From contig NC_092323.1 in the NCBI RefSeq assembly GCF_036785885.1, positions 8,440,501 to 8,504,500 on the forward strand: 64,000 nt of DNA, read 5' to 3'. The DNA is from Coffea arabica (Eukaryota > Streptophyta > Magnoliopsida > Gentianales > Rubiaceae). Below are positions 24,350-37,153 of the stretch, piece after piece. The translations under genes were made by a program, and so were the position numbers. Numbering within the stretch: position 1 is the first letter of the stretch; each line of letters opens with the position of its first letter. Under the pieces are notes generated by a model. That model searched no databases and was not told where the DNA came from. It saw nothing but the letters and a program-made list of their open reading frames with translations.

Positions 24350-24655
24350 AAAGGTGCGTTTGATAAAACTGAACTTGAAAACTAAAATCTAGAACTTGAA
24401 AATTAAAATTTAAAATCTGAATTCATTAAGTTATTAAATTGTTAAATATTAAATCAGATACGTTTGAGTGTATATCACATTCAGAGATAAGTAAATACCT
24501 TATCACTTATTTTTTGAAATAAATTTTGTTTAAAAAGTTCAGTGTCACTTAATTAATTCAAATATTCAAGTTTTGATTATCAAACGCGTTTGAACATATT
24601 AAGATGTGAATCCATTAAATTTAAGTGCTGAATTGAATTATCAAACAGAGTCTAA
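24350..24655. mobile_element. MITE with GTTTGATAA termini
   Basis: About 300 bp of AT-rich DNA bounded by GTGCGTTTGATAA on the left and TTATCAAACAGAGTC on the right, which are near-inverted. It looks hAT-like, but no clear 8-bp duplication was found. Confidence 0.5.
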
Positions 24656-27329
24656 CACTTCCGAATTTCATTTAAGTCCGACTCTAAGGCAAACCTAGCA
24701 TGTTAGTTTAGAATTTTATCCAAGAAGATTAACCTTACCATTTACTTAACGTGTGCTTAAGCCCTTGTGTAAGCATTTCCTATCTTTTGCGTCCACAGCG
24801 ATTAAGTTTATTTACACAAATACAACCAAGAATTTCAAAACCTAATTTATGACTGTTTGAGAACCCTCAATTTTTATTTCTTATCCCTACAAGTTATATA
24901 TGATTCTGCTGGCATTAGAATCTTATTTAAATAATTTTGTGCCCAAAACTTAGAAAAACCTTTTCTTTTCTTTTTTAAAAATGTTTGCATGGACAAGTTA
25001 TTGCAAGATTAGAATTCTGGTTAGACACAAGGGTTTACCATTTCAGTAGCCATTCCTGAACCTCAACACCCAAAGCAGCCGCTAATCAACCATTGCCGCC
25101 ACCGCCCCAGCTGATGACGCTGATATAAACCCCTTCACGTCCTTCTTATCAACCACCAGAACCAGAAGCAGAAGAAAAAACCACCAGAATCAGAACCCAT
25201 CATCCAAAGCCGCAATAACTAGTCAACAACTTCTTGACCAAAATAACTACTACCTCCATTCCATCTATCAACTCCCACATACTCATCAGACAGCTCTGGC
25301 CTTTCACAACCACTCTCTCATCCTCCTCGATTCCCACTCTCTCATCAAAGACACAAGGGCTCCGGCACTGTTCTTGTGGTTTAGTTTATGAAAAATGTAG
25401 TATATCATGCATCAAATTTAGTACAAGTAATTGAAGTTTCTTTTTTTCACAACTTGCATTTCGACATTTGAGTATAGTTACGTCAATCCCGAAATTATTT
25501 CTGGAGTATGGGAAAAATGTGAAAATGTGTAGGCAGGATAGGAACACTCCAAAGTTTTATGTTAGGAAATCATTTAAAGCTTTTGTTACGCAGGCTGTCT
25601 TAAGATTATTGTCATTCTTGTGCCTTTTTTTTTTAAGAGCTTATACGACAATGCAAGTAATTTTCTTCAAGCTGATGATTGTTGCATCTTTGAGTCGTCG
25701 CGCGCTGTTTTTTTCCAGTTTTGGGCCAGTAACTCTTAGCTGACATGAAGCCGTGGTGACTGGACTACCTAGGCCCATGAACGACGGTACAACATTTAGT
25801 AGCGTCGAATCCGATAACGTTCTATCAGAAAATCATGACCTCCATTCATCTCTCAGATCTCTGGGGAAATGCCAAAATGCTAAGCATATCTAAGTGGAAA
25901 TGTCAACAGATTTATAACTAGTGATCTCCAGCACAAAACGACACAAATAGTTCTTTACAAATAGATGCATAATCCTACGCTTTCAAAATAATGCAAATTA
26001 ATCGCACCATTTTAGTCCTAAAAATCCATGTCATAAATGTTTTTAGGGCAAAAAGTCTTCTAAAATGGGTATTGGGAGTAAACCGGGGCAATCTGTACAA
26101 GTGAGGGGCTAAATAACTCAAATGCAATGTAAAAAAGCATTCGTATCGTTTTCCTTATTGATCTCTAATTCACATTCTGAAATTAGTAGTATTATAAGTT
26201 CATTCAAAGACTTTAGGTTCGAGTTCCATAGCTTTCTTGATCTGAACTGAGGTAAAGATTGCTGAGTCGAAGCTGATGTGTCTGCAAAGCCACTCTTGAC
26301 ACTCACACAAGAATTATGGAGGATACAAACAACTTTGTAAATATGGACGACCACTTCCTTATTTTATGTATATGTCATTATTGTATCAAGAAAAGAGTAC
26401 CTAGACCATTTTTTATTTTACTGAATAATAGAACAGATTTAGGGATGGTCGCATAATTACATGAGCACCATAAAAAATGGAGTGAATTTTAGCCAATCAA
26501 AGTTTCTAGGTTTATCCTTTCTCAGTGTCCCAAATGCAAGGAAAAAGATAAACTCGAAAACTATCGGTGGATGCTTATAATTAATGCACGCAGATCTGTT
26601 ATTTCCCTCATGCATGGTCTTATTTTATGTAGCTAGATGGTACCCCTATTAGAATACTTAAAACTTTTTATCGCATAAAAAATGACTTCTTGAAAAACAG
26701 TTGAGCATGTTTACCAAATTTATCAAAGGATAGACATTCGCAACGGAACAAAACAAATTAAACCCTCCACCAATTCACTTTTTATTAATTGTCGTTTATA
26801 AGTTTGCTGTCTTCTCGATTGGTTTTCCACGCATTATTTTCTTTTCGAATTTCATCAATTGACTTGATGCAGCAGGAAGAAGAGAGCTTGATTTCTTTTT
26901 TTTTTTCCCCCTAATTTTTTGGTTTCTTAGTACATAATAATATTCTCTATGGCATTATGCTTGATCAATCCCACATCACATCAGTTTTCAGTTTTAACAA
27001 GACGGACAGCCTTGTCGCAGCCAATTTCCCTTTCTTGTTCTCCTCGTCAATGCAGGCCATATACCCTTCTACATCCTCTACCACATTTCTCGTAAAGTAG
27101 ACAAATCAACGAGCCCTGAGCAAGCAATTATTAGTACTTAATTGACAACTCCTATTGGATCATGAAAGTTACCAGTTACTACTCGTACAAAATCCGGTGT
27201 TAGCAGAAATCAGAAGTTAATGTAGTAGTACGACTGGTGGAAGGAGATTGGTGCAGTCAGCAGTTTTGATCATCACATTCAAGAAAAAGGTGCCAAGAAG
27301 CAGCCCGACTGCCAGAAAAAGTAGTAGTA
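24656..27329. other. Gene-free spacer
   Basis: AT-rich, apart from a C-rich patch at about 25060-25360 whose frames encode short hydrophobic or proline-rich stretches without a recognisable family. No supported gene. Confidence 0.45.
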
Positions 27330-27347
27330 GGAGGAAATAATATATCT
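27330..27347. repeat. Left 18-bp target duplication of the dimeric element
   Basis: GGAGGAAATAATATATCT; the partner is at 27708-27725. Confidence 0.85.
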
Positions 27348-27707
27348 CCCTGTGGGGTTAAGTTCCCACATCGCTTGGGGGGGTTTGGGGGGTTTAGTAG
27401 TTAAGTGCTGCGGAGCACTTCAAAAGTTGCCGGCTTTTGAAGTGTCTTCGCAGAGTCCATTTATCGAAACACTCATACAAAAAACTGTGAGTTATGAAAG
27501 GGAAAAACCTGTCTCGGGGAGTCTGGGGGGTCTTTATCTCTTAGCAGCGGGGCACCCTGTGGGGTTAAGTTCCCACATCGCTTGGGGGGGTTTGGGGGGT
27601 TTAGTAGTTAAGTGCTGCGGAGCACTTCAAAAGTTGCCGGCTTTTGAAGTGTCTTCGCAGAGTCCATTTATCGAAACACTCATACAAAAAACTGTGAGTT
27701 ATGAAAG
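27348..27707. mobile_element. Dimeric inserted element: two 156-bp copies round a 51-bp linker
   Basis: Copy 1 (27348-27503) and copy 2 (27555-27710) look identical by eye and lie 207 bp apart. A perfect 18-bp direct repeat, GGAGGAAATAATATATCT, flanks the whole at 27330-27347 and 27708-27725, so the block appears to have been inserted as one unit. Each copy starts with TGTGGGGTTAAGTTCCCACA, in which TTCCCACATCG resembles the plant snRNA upstream sequence element (RTCCCACATCG). It also holds two perfect hairpins, AAGTGCT-GCGG-AGCACTT and CTTCAAAAG-TTGCCGG-CTTTTGAAG. It could be a TRIM-like miniature with short terminal repeats, a dimeric SINE-like retroposon, or a tandemly duplicated RNA-gene copy. 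The long flanking repeat favours retroposition. It encodes no protein. Confidence 0.75.
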
Positions 27708-28049
27708 GGAGGAAATAATATATCTTATATATTTATAGGTGACTTATCAAAAGTGAAAAAGCAAAAGATCAACTGAGCGCAAAAAAAAAAAAAAAAAGCA
27801 GCTAAAAACATAGGATTAACTCATTTTTCACTCCATCTCTGTCACTCTCTCGGTCTAAGATGGACAAAAAAGAAAAACAGCTGAAAGGAAAGAATTTCGT
27901 GATCCATAGCTTTCACCACATCACCATCACCAGCACACCACCCATGCCACGTAATCATATGGAGTTTGGAGGAGGCTTTGATCGATCATTTTCTTCCTTG
28001 ATTTCAAACGTCTATTTTGAACCTTTCTTTCTCTCTTTTCTGGCTTTTT

Positions 28050-29072
28050 TCATCTGGTGAAGTCGTGAACAAGACTTGGCCTATCTGTAACATTGAGACG
28101 CCAAGAAAGGAATGGAACGCCATTATCCGAGTCACGGTCATCGTCGTCAATGAACCTGAATTCATTCCCATAAGCCGATGAAAGATACGGCATTTTCTGA
28201 GCCTGCGAGTGATGAACCCATGAACTGTTTAGCATGTGTTGAGAGTCCGCTCCGCCGGGTACACCATTAGTCCCACTGGTCGCAGCTGCAGCGGATGCCC
28301 TCCTCTCTTCCTTCTTAAAGCGAATTCCACAGGCATTACAAAGCGACTGCATTCCACCAACACCATCACTTTTAGCCTCCACAAAGTTCAAAATAAATAA
28401 ACAAATAAAAACTAATCGTCCATTTTCACCCTGGTCGTAATACAAAATATATGATTGCTTGATTAATGCCAAAATGGAAAAAAAAAAAAATGGCATCTCA
28501 TCACAACCATTAAATAAAGTCTCCATATTGAAAGAGAAAATAAACGTGCTAGTTGGTCCGTTTTTCACCCTTTAAAGAAACAAAACGAATGGTAATTCTT
28601 TTTTTAAACTGGTAATTACCTTGGGTCCTTTTGGGCCGTTTCTCCAGAGAGGTGTAGAAGTGGTGTCACAGTTGGCGCAGCGTCGAGCTAGGAGGCCATC
28701 GCCACCGCCAGAGTTGGAGTTGGTGTGACTGTTTGCGCGGCTACTTTTGTGGGACGTATGATGGGGAGAATTGGAAGAATGTTTGGACTGTAAAATATCC
28801 CAGCAGAAGTTAGACATGTAAGAAGAGCGTCTTTTTTCGGTGTCATTATTGGTTAGACGAGTAGAAGGGGTGCCCAAGGAAAGAGTGCAATCAACAGAGG
28901 AAGACGGCGGAGATGATGCGAAGGAATACATTTCAGCCGTTTCATCGAAGGGTTTATTGTGATGGTTAGGCATGGAGAAGGAATTGGCTTGATGAGTGTG
29001 GAACATCCCACATGAACATGGCCCAGACATGTTTCCATGAGAACCACCATTGCACCTATTACCGTGCATCAT
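28050..29072 (-). CDS. HANABA TARANU-like GATA transcription factor
   Basis: Two exons (29072-28620 and 28346-28050) encode 249 residues. The single class-IV GATA zinc finger is CANC at residues 132-135, an 18-residue loop with TPLWRNGPKGPK, and CNAC at 154-157; the intron falls inside the finger, just before SLCNACG. The N terminus has the HAN-type motif GPCSCGMFHTH (about 17-27), and a CTLSLGTPS stretch follows. After the finger come RFKKEERRASAAAA and an acidic FIDDDDRDSDNG segment. HAN and its paralogues (GATA18-20 in Arabidopsis) act in meristem-organ boundaries, floral organ number and embryo patterning. The two ATGs at 29067-29072 give MM at the start. The paralogue cannot be assigned. 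Confidence 0.93.
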
Positions 29073-30700
29073 CGTTTGTTTTCTTTATTCTTTCTTTTCT
29101 TGCTGCTGCTTCAATCTTTGGATGGATGAACAATCTCTCCAACTGGTCTTTGAATTTATAGGGCTAAGACAAAAGAATGAAAGAAATACTCTACTAACTA
29201 TGGGTTTTGTGAGAATGAGGTGAAAAAAGGGTTGGAAATTGGGAGGGTTAATAATACTGCAGGTCAAGTTTGGAAAACGTTAATAAAGGCAAGGGCGGTA
29301 CAAGTACGAACAAATAGTAAGTTGAGAGCGATGGGTAATAATCAAATGGTTGAATGGGGGGGGGGGGAGGGAAGTAAGTTGAAGCTTGGAAGGAAGAGCT
29401 CGAAATGTTATGTGAATATGATATATGAGCGTACGAGAGTGGAGAGAGAGAGAGAGAGAGTTGAGCTGTCTGGTAGCTTTCTTTTATTTAAGCTAATAAA
29501 ATGGTGAAATAACAGTCAGCAGCTGCAGCAGTCCACGTTGTCGTCAAATGAAACATTTTTGGAGTCCATGTAGAATATAGGCCAACGAATGTACAGTAAG
29601 ACTGAGATATACAAAGAGGCAAAAACAAAAACAGACGAAAAGGGTCCCAGGTTTACCACGTTACTAGTTTATTTCTACTTGCTTGCTTAGCAGCAGGAGC
29701 AGCAGCAATAAACAGAAGAAAGACTGAAAGAGAGAGCGAGAATACTGACGGAGACCGGGGCTTTGATCAAAGATGATCGATCAGAGGAGGGCACGAGATG
29801 ATATATGTTTATGGTATGCTTTGCAAGTGCAAGTGCAAGTGCAAGCGGCCACTACTCCTCTTCTCTCTATATATAGTACACTGCCTGTGCAGTTGGGTCA
29901 TTTTTGTTGGAGTTTAATGTTAGAGAATTCGGAATATTTTATACCGTAAAGGTGAAGATACGCACATAGAATATGTTAGTAGAAGTTTGAAACTGATTCG
30001 GCCACAAAGTGAATGAATTATAAAGAAAGAAAGAAAGAAAAAAAAAACACACTACCGGTAATATCGATCATTATTATGATGAAAAAGTAATTGACGTGTA
30101 TTTATGGATTCTTGCTGATGTTCTTTTAGGGGTTAACACAAACAGCACTCCACTAGTTTTCAAAATGCCAACATGAATAAATCTCAATTGATTTTTAAGG
30201 GCACAAAGAATTTGGATCTTGTAAAACACTTTTTCCATATTAATTCTACAAATAGCGAGGGGTGAGGACAGAGAATTCAATAATCAGTCTCTGCAGCGCA
30301 AAGAAGTGGCCAAAGGGTGTGCTCAAAACGAAACAAAACAAAAAGAAAATATGTTTAGGGTTTTTGGGGGGGCCTGCAAAGGTTGATGATCAAATGCGTT
30401 AGTGTGTGTTGTGTGTGTAAGAGAGAGACAGAGGGAGGGAGGAGAGTTTGGGGGGATATGATGGATGGGGTTGGTCATCGGGTAGTCAAAAGAACCCACG
30501 TGACTAGCGGGAACAGTCTTCCATGGATGGATCTGCCTTCTCCGATCACGAGGCAACAGTCTCAAACCCAATACATCAAAAACCTCTGTCCGTATCCGTA
30601 TCTCTGCCCCTCTCTGCTCTGTCACTGCCACCCTCCCAATGAAAATGGAAAATGCCCCAAACTCACTCCGCCCCACACCTTCTTCAACGTCCTCCATCTC
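29073..30700 (-). promoter_or_regulatory. Upstream region of the GATA gene
   Basis: Contains the probable 5' UTR, a GA run near 29440-29460, four tandem GTGCAA-type hexamers near 29822-29847 and a TATATATAG box near 29870. A purine-rich stretch lies at 30410-30460. Nothing is coding with confidence. Such long upstream regions are common in developmental regulators, but specific sites cannot be assigned. Confidence 0.4.
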
Positions 30701-33700
30701 ACGGGCCCAATTGCCAAGCCCTTTTACGGAGTATTTGGTTTTGTATCAGTAAAAAAGAGAGAAAATTTGTACCCATTTTTTGCCTTTATCGGCTGCGGTG
30801 TTCTTCTTAATTAGCAGAAGCAAAGCTAAGTCCAAACACGCAATTTGAATAGGTGGTGATCAAAGAACTCTCTTCTGTCTCTCGATCTAACCTTTTTTTT
30901 TTTTTTTGAAACGTAATCATGTTAAAAGTTTGCGTTGTACGCTCTTTCTTTTTTGGTGCATCGGAGAGTTCTCTGGTTGATGCATAAAACTATTTAATTT
31001 GTGGATAATGTGAAAGCTTTAATCAATTAATCGGCCCTTTTTGCTCATCATGTACTAATATATGCAATTAATTAGCCGACCTTTTTCAGGATATGTAATA
31101 TGCGGATTACTCCTCACTTTTAGCAATTGAACTACTAGTTTGTTTTTGGGTTAACGCATTTATTTACTAAAAATTGCACTACTAATAGAAACAAAAGTAA
31201 CTAATTGACAACAAGCTACGCTAATCCCTTTTTCAGACCAACTAATTCGAATTATTATATTTGTGTTTGGATAGGAGATTATTTAAAATAATTATTATAG
31301 CATTTTTTGTGATGTGATACGTATATATGAAATTAAAAATTTTTAAATAAAAATTAATTAAATTCTATAATTGTAATACATCAATATTAATGAGTGTGTT
31401 TGGATAGCAAATTATTTTATGTAATGTATCTGAAATAAAAAAATTATTTATAAAATACGTTGATGATCCAAACAAATTAATATATATAAATAAGATATAA
31501 ATAAAATGCAAACCAAGACAAAATTCATGATTTTGTGCCTGAAAATCTCATAGTAGTAGCAGTACTCTGTACCATAGCAGCTAGTGGCCGATGGATTGAA
31601 GTCGGAGCTACTGCTGACGAGGGGTGTGAGTGTGGATATTGTGGATTTACATTCCCATACATAAATTCAAAGGGACAATGAGGAGTCCTCTCTCCCAATT
31701 GTACAAAGTGCAGTTGCGTAGTTATAGGCCGTCCTTACTTAAAATTCTAATAATTTATCTTGATTTAATAACTTAACTGTAAAGTTAATAGTTGAGTTCT
31801 AAATAAATTGTCACGATCAACCAAATAGCAGTGACACGAGCCATGTTGGTAGAGGTGGTTCCTATAATCTATCCAATTACTTGTGAGAATTTGGTTCAAT
31901 GATGGAAAAATAATTGTAAGCTTCTTTTTTACAAGCAAATGGAGTGAGTGCTCCATATATAAATATATATGTAACTACTTCCAAAAATGGGATGCGACAA
32001 TAGTAGCAGCAGTATTACTTGTCGTCGTGAATCAAATTGCCTGCCTCTGGTCTGAAGAATTAGAAATTTCATCAATGGAGGATATATGATGATCTAGTAG
32101 TAGTTGCAGTCGAGGAGGAGAAGATGCTTAGATTTGGCAGACGAATAAGAAAGAGAAAAGCGAAAGACATATATAAAGGTAGGATTCAAATGGGATACTC
32201 TGCAATCATCAAAGCAACAAAACGGTGGTGGTGTGTTGTGGTTTTAAGATGGAGATCTTTGACTCAAACAACAAGCTAGTAACATATACGTAGAGACAAT
32301 AATAAAGTTGTATGCCACACCTTAAACTATCAAAACTCGAAAGAAAATGGATAATAAATGATGATGACTTAGAGGTTAGCTAGCGCGTCACATACTACAA
32401 AACAGCGGAAACAAAATTTAATAAAAATAAAATAAAATAAAAAAAAGGGACCCCACGTCCATCATCATGGCCCGAGCCCTGAACAACAACAAACAAACTC
32501 CTCTGGAATATCGATCGATTCGATCAAAAGATTCATCAAATACAGCAAAAACAAAGAGAGAGAGAGAAAGTTGGAGGGTGAGAAGAGAATCAGATCGTCT
32601 AGAGATTGGAGACTCATGTAGAGTTCGACAAACGGGACGACCACCGCTTTCCAAAAGATGCTCTCTTTCTCTCTCTCTCTCTCTCTATTCTGCTTTGTAA
32701 ACTACGAAAAAACAAACTACGATCTACCCAAGACTTGACGACGTCGCATTTTGCCCCTTCCTTATTATACATGCTATGCATTGATTCAGCTAATACTTAA
32801 TTAATCCTTATTTTATTTTATTTTTTCATTCCATCCAATTCCTCACAATGGCCAAACCCTACGTGAATTGCACGCTTGTAGTACGATTTATTAACGCTCG
32901 GTAGCACCGTGCAAGTTTTTAATTAAGCTGGTGGACTTGTTCAATTTATTACGGGTGATGTGCCATTCAAGCGCCGAGGATGAGAGTGGAGAAAAGATTG
33001 TCGTAGTCTCAGATGTCTATGAAAATTCTGGCATTTAATGCGATCTGTTTATACCCTTCTTTTTTTTTTTTAAATTAACGAAACTCGGGGATTTGCTTAA
33101 TCATGGCAAATGCAGCCCCCACGAACGCAATTAATTCTCACAGCCTTTGAGAGTTATATATATATAGAGAAAACACACACACACACACACACATTGGTCT
33201 TTGGGAACGCATATGCATGCTTATTATTGTGCCTACTACCAGCTAGTAGTAAAATAAGTACAGTAACAAGGAACTTTGCACTGCGATACGATGATGATGA
33301 TGTATGTGGGCCGTTGATTTTGTGGGACCGCCTCGGCTGGACCAAGTTTCCAAATACTGCATGCATATCCTATCCTGTCATCTATCTCCTGCTTAACACT
33401 AACCCGAAAAGAATCAATCATTAGCATTAATCCACGTTCCACGTGGACTTCAACCAAGTGATTTCCCCCCTCGCTTGCATGCATGCATGCATGCATGTAT
33501 GCATTGCGATGCAATTTGTATCGAGAAGCTGAGAACTTTATGGCAGTAGTACGTATACAAACGACGCAAGCCAAGAACATATTGAAATCTTGGGAAAATT
33601 TTTTTTTTGAGAAATGAAAAATCAAGAACATTCCTCAAAAGCAACAAGATACAACTGGAATGGATCTCACTTCTCCTCTCTCTCTCTCCCTCTTTCTGGC

Positions 33701-35105
33701 TTTCCTTCTCCAGGGGGGAAAAAAAATTAAAAACAAAAGAAGAGGGATGTATAGTTTGGGATTGGTCTAGTTATGTTCTTGTCTGCAGGATCTACTTTTT
33801 TCCAGGTAACGTAAAAAGAAGCAGTAGTAGTTGTAGTATCTATAAGGTTTCTGGATGGAGTAAAGGAAAAGTAAGGAAAAGGGGAAGGGAGGAGCAGGAG
33901 AAACCCCTAATGAGCCGACCTACCTATGGAATGGAAATTGGAAAGTTGGGTTCTGGTCAAACAACAAACTACATCTAAAGAATAAACTGTAACCTCGAAT
34001 TGTCTCCTCTTAGGAGGTCTAGTCTTGTGGCCAAAGGAACCTTAGATTTCTCCCCAACCCTTTAATTATTGTATTGCACCTATCTCCTTTTGTTTTCTCT
34101 TCTTTTAGTTTCTCTTCTTTTGAATGTAATCATCAATCCTCGCTTCAGCCAAAGAGTTGGCTTGGTCATGCAAGTACTCGAGATCGTGGAGGCATTTTTT
34201 TTTTTTTTCGGGGGACCAAAAACAACCGTCATTTCTTCAAGCTAGTGTCCAGTAAGGATATCGTAATTTCAGACATTAGAAGGGAGGTTAGTTGCAACTA
34301 ATGAAAAACTTACCACGAAGTCATATTTGTTTTTGCTTTTTTCAGGGTTATTTTGTGAATTCTATCTTGTCTTAAAAACATCAATTTTTAGGTCTGTATT
34401 CTAGATAAGATTAAACAGCACCTTGAAAATACTTAACTTTTTTTTGGGGGGGGGGGGGGGGGGGGATGATGCTAAAAAAGGGTAGTTTTTGTTTGCACAA
34501 AAAATAATCATAACAATCTTTGAGGTTATTGGTCAATTTACCCCATAACAAACGATCATAATGTCTCATTTGGATTTAATAAAAAATCAATAAAAGTGGC
34601 ATCTCGGGAATAATTAATGCTGTTAGCTTATAACTTATAGCAAGTCGCAATTTCTTGGTAACACTAGAGATTTATAAAATGACAATCCTGATACAAAATT
34701 CGATATCCTAAAGCCAGGATTGTAGCTCCAGCTCATCAATTTTTAAATAAGCATATCAGTCCCTAAAAAAGGAGGAAGTGAATGTGCCTAATGATCAGGT
34801 TTCGGAATTTGAATTGGTGGAGTTTGAAGAAAATCTCATTCTTATTAAATTGTGGTGCTGATATCGTTTGGAACCCTATGGCCTATGCCATCCTATCATC
34901 ACAACTTTGGTTTCTTCAACACATGATGAATGAGTTGAATGGATAGTTGAATTCCAGCTCATTCAGCATAAGTTTCGTAACGGACTGCATTTGGGTCCAA
35001 AAGTGGATTAGCAAGTACCGAGGCGATACAAAAATAAACAGTATGGGCTAGACTCTTTGGGCCTAAATTTGCCTAATCAAATTTGCCTAGAGTCTATGCT
35101 CCTTT
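30701..35105. other. Long gene-free block
   Basis: It contains no recognisable gene on either strand. It holds simple repeats (CT near 32668-32690, CA at about 33173-33193, GCAT units at 33475-33500, a run of about 20 G near 34446-34465) and a relic with TGTTTGGATAG ends at about 31260-31460. Known miRNA mature sequences that I could recall were looked for and not found. Confidence 0.5.
33475..33500. repeat. (GCAT)n palindromic microsatellite
   Basis: About six GCAT units; each CATGCATG window is self-complementary and also matches the RY seed motif CATGCA. Confidence 0.85.
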
Positions 35106-35114
35106 CTTCCTTAC

Positions 35115-35954
35115 GGGTTAATTTCAGAAACCTCACCTGAGGTTTTTGACAATTTCACTAGCTTCCTCTAAAATTTTTAAAATTATACAAACCTCCCCTA
35201 AGGTTAAGGTTTTGATAACAAAATTAATCCAATTAGAAAAAATAACGTTAAAAAGTACTTTAAGAAAAAAGATGAAACTTTTATTCTATATATATCCCTC
35301 GTGCATGTATACAAGTTGTATTAGTAAAAGAATAAAATTTTTTGAATTTTGCCTTTCTTTTCTCTCCACTCTCATTTACTAATATACAACGATTAAGTAA
35401 TTAGAGCACTAATTAACTATTAGTAACTAATTAACGAAAATAACTATTGAAAATTTCTTTAGTGATGAATGATGACTTGTATTTATAAAATAACATTAAT
35501 TGATATACCTAATGGAGAAAGGAGGGAAAAAAAAAGGTAAAATTTGAAAACTTGCCTGTTCAAATAATAAGAATCATAGCAAACATCATGTTAAAAGAGA
35601 TTACTTATCTATTTTGCTGAATCTTGTGATCATTAGGGTAATTTTGCTGCTTATTTGTATTGTCTAATTTATTAAATGTGAACTTTTTGAATGGTGAAAT
35701 GCTGTATTAATTGTTTCTAACTTTTAATTAATTTTGGTTTTTTACTAATACAACTTATATACATGTATAAGGGGTATTTATGAAATCAAAGTTTCATCCT
35801 TCTCTTTAAAGTACTTTTTTAATGTTACTTTTTTTAATTGGACTAATTTTGTTATCAAAACCTTAATCTCAGAGGGGTTTGTATAATTTTATAAATTTCA
35901 AAGGAGGCTAGTGGAACTGTTAGAAACCTTAGAGGAGGTTTCTGAAATTATCCC
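35115..35954. mobile_element. Mutator-type MITE, GGGATAATTTCAGAAA family, copy 1
   Basis: An 840-bp element with inverted arms of about 140 bp (left end GGGTTAATTTCAGAAACCTC, right end the inverse of GGGATAATTTCAGAAACCTC). A perfect 9-bp target duplication, CTTCCTTAC, lies at 35106-35114 and 35955-35963. The interior is AT-rich and has no transposase. A family member lies at 57985-59009. Confidence 0.88.
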
Positions 35955-35963
35955 CTTCCTTAC

Positions 35964-36739
35964 AAACCTCTTGTGGAAAACATACTTAGTTCATATATTG
36001 TGCACAACAAATTTAACTATGGATATCATCAGCAAGGGTGGAGCTAAGATCCCAAATTTTAGTACAATAAATTTATTTTAAAAAATAAAACTACTAATAG
36101 TATATACAGATTATAATTGTACCCTATGAGTACTCTTTGTTTTTTTAAATGTTGCAAAATGAATTCATTATTAATTTTGTTAAATATATCTTTTTCAATG
36201 TAAGTAACTAAAGCTTTTGATTTTTTTAAAAATAATTTGCGAATCACCATCAACTTGATTTTCTACAGGTTTCTTTTATAAAATTTATCTTTACCCTATT
36301 ATAAATAAAAAACATAATAATTTAATTTCATATTATAAATAAAAAGTTTACCATCCACTTAAATAATTATTGTTTTTGAAAACTTTGAAGTTTGAAAAAA
36401 ATGATTTTAAATAATTGGTTTTCTTACTCCACTCAAGAAAGTTCATCCCTCATGTTTGGACATTTTAGATGAATTTATTCTTGAACTAACTTTCGTAGAT
36501 AATTTGAAATAAATTCAAAATTATTGTGATGGTAAAAATTATGAATTTTCAATTTTTTGGGGTCAATGTATATAGGAAAGAAAATTTGATAAAATATAAT
36601 AGGGTCAAATAAGATGTAACTTTAAAATTTTCCAAATTTTCTAAGTCTAAGAACTAATTTTTCAAAGTTAAGTGGGGTCAATTGACCCCACTTGCTTCTA
36701 TGTGGCGGCGTGCATTTAGGTGTCAATTTTTATTGTGTA
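35964..36739. other. AT-rich transposon relic
   Basis: It starts near 36029 with AGCAAGGGTGGAGCTAAGAT and ends near 36690 with GGGGTCAATTGACCCCACTT. This pattern is common at the edges of decayed plant DNA transposons. No coding frame was supported and the limits are approximate. Confidence 0.35.
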
Positions 36740-36747
36740 GTTTATAC

Positions 36748-37145
36748 TAGGGCTGCAAACGAGTCGAGTTTTGATCTAATCGAGCCGAGTTTTGACTTAA
36801 TTTTAGTGAACTCGAACTCGAACTCGAGCTCGACGAGCTGACAATTTCAAGCTCGAGCTCGAAAAAAAAAAATTTATTATTTTTATTTTTTAAAAAATAA
36901 ATAAAATAATATTTTTTTCTTAATAAATAATAAAATATTAAGGATATATATGTAATTTTACTATTAAAATAAAAAATAAAAAAATATATATGCACTTAAA
37001 ATAAAAAAATAAAAAAAATATACTTAAAATAAAAAAAAATATATATATATATACTCGAGTAACGAGTTTAATATCTTGAGCTCGAGTTCGAGCGGCTCGA
37101 TCCGTTTAGGGCACTCGCGAGCGGCTCGATTCGTTTGAAACCCTA
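36748..37145. mobile_element. hAT-type MITE, TAGGGCTGCAAACGA family, copy 1
   Basis: A 398-bp element with ends TAGGGCTGCAAACGAGTCGAG and the near-inverse of TAGGGTTTCAAACGAATCGAG. The 8-bp target duplication is GTTTATAC/GTTTATAT (one mismatch) at 36740-36747 and 37146-37153. GC-rich, self-complementary sub-ends (CTCGAGCTCGA type) flank an AT-rich core. No transposase. Confidence 0.82.
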
Positions 37146-37153
37146 GTTTATAT

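Noticed and set aside
25030-25440. Possible gene fragment in a C-rich patch
   Set aside because: Short frames with leucine- or proline-rich stretches, but no recognisable family or splice model.
27352-27738. 128-codon frame with an internal duplication
   Set aside because: The duplication is that of the dimeric non-coding element; no domain.
30323-30814. Overlapping open frames of 124 and 143 codons upstream of the GATA gene
   Set aside because: They read low-complexity purine/pyrimidine DNA on opposite strands, with no domain and no splice context.
33475-33500. RY (CATGCA) seed-control element
   Set aside because: Explained as a GCAT microsatellite; no seed gene adjacent.
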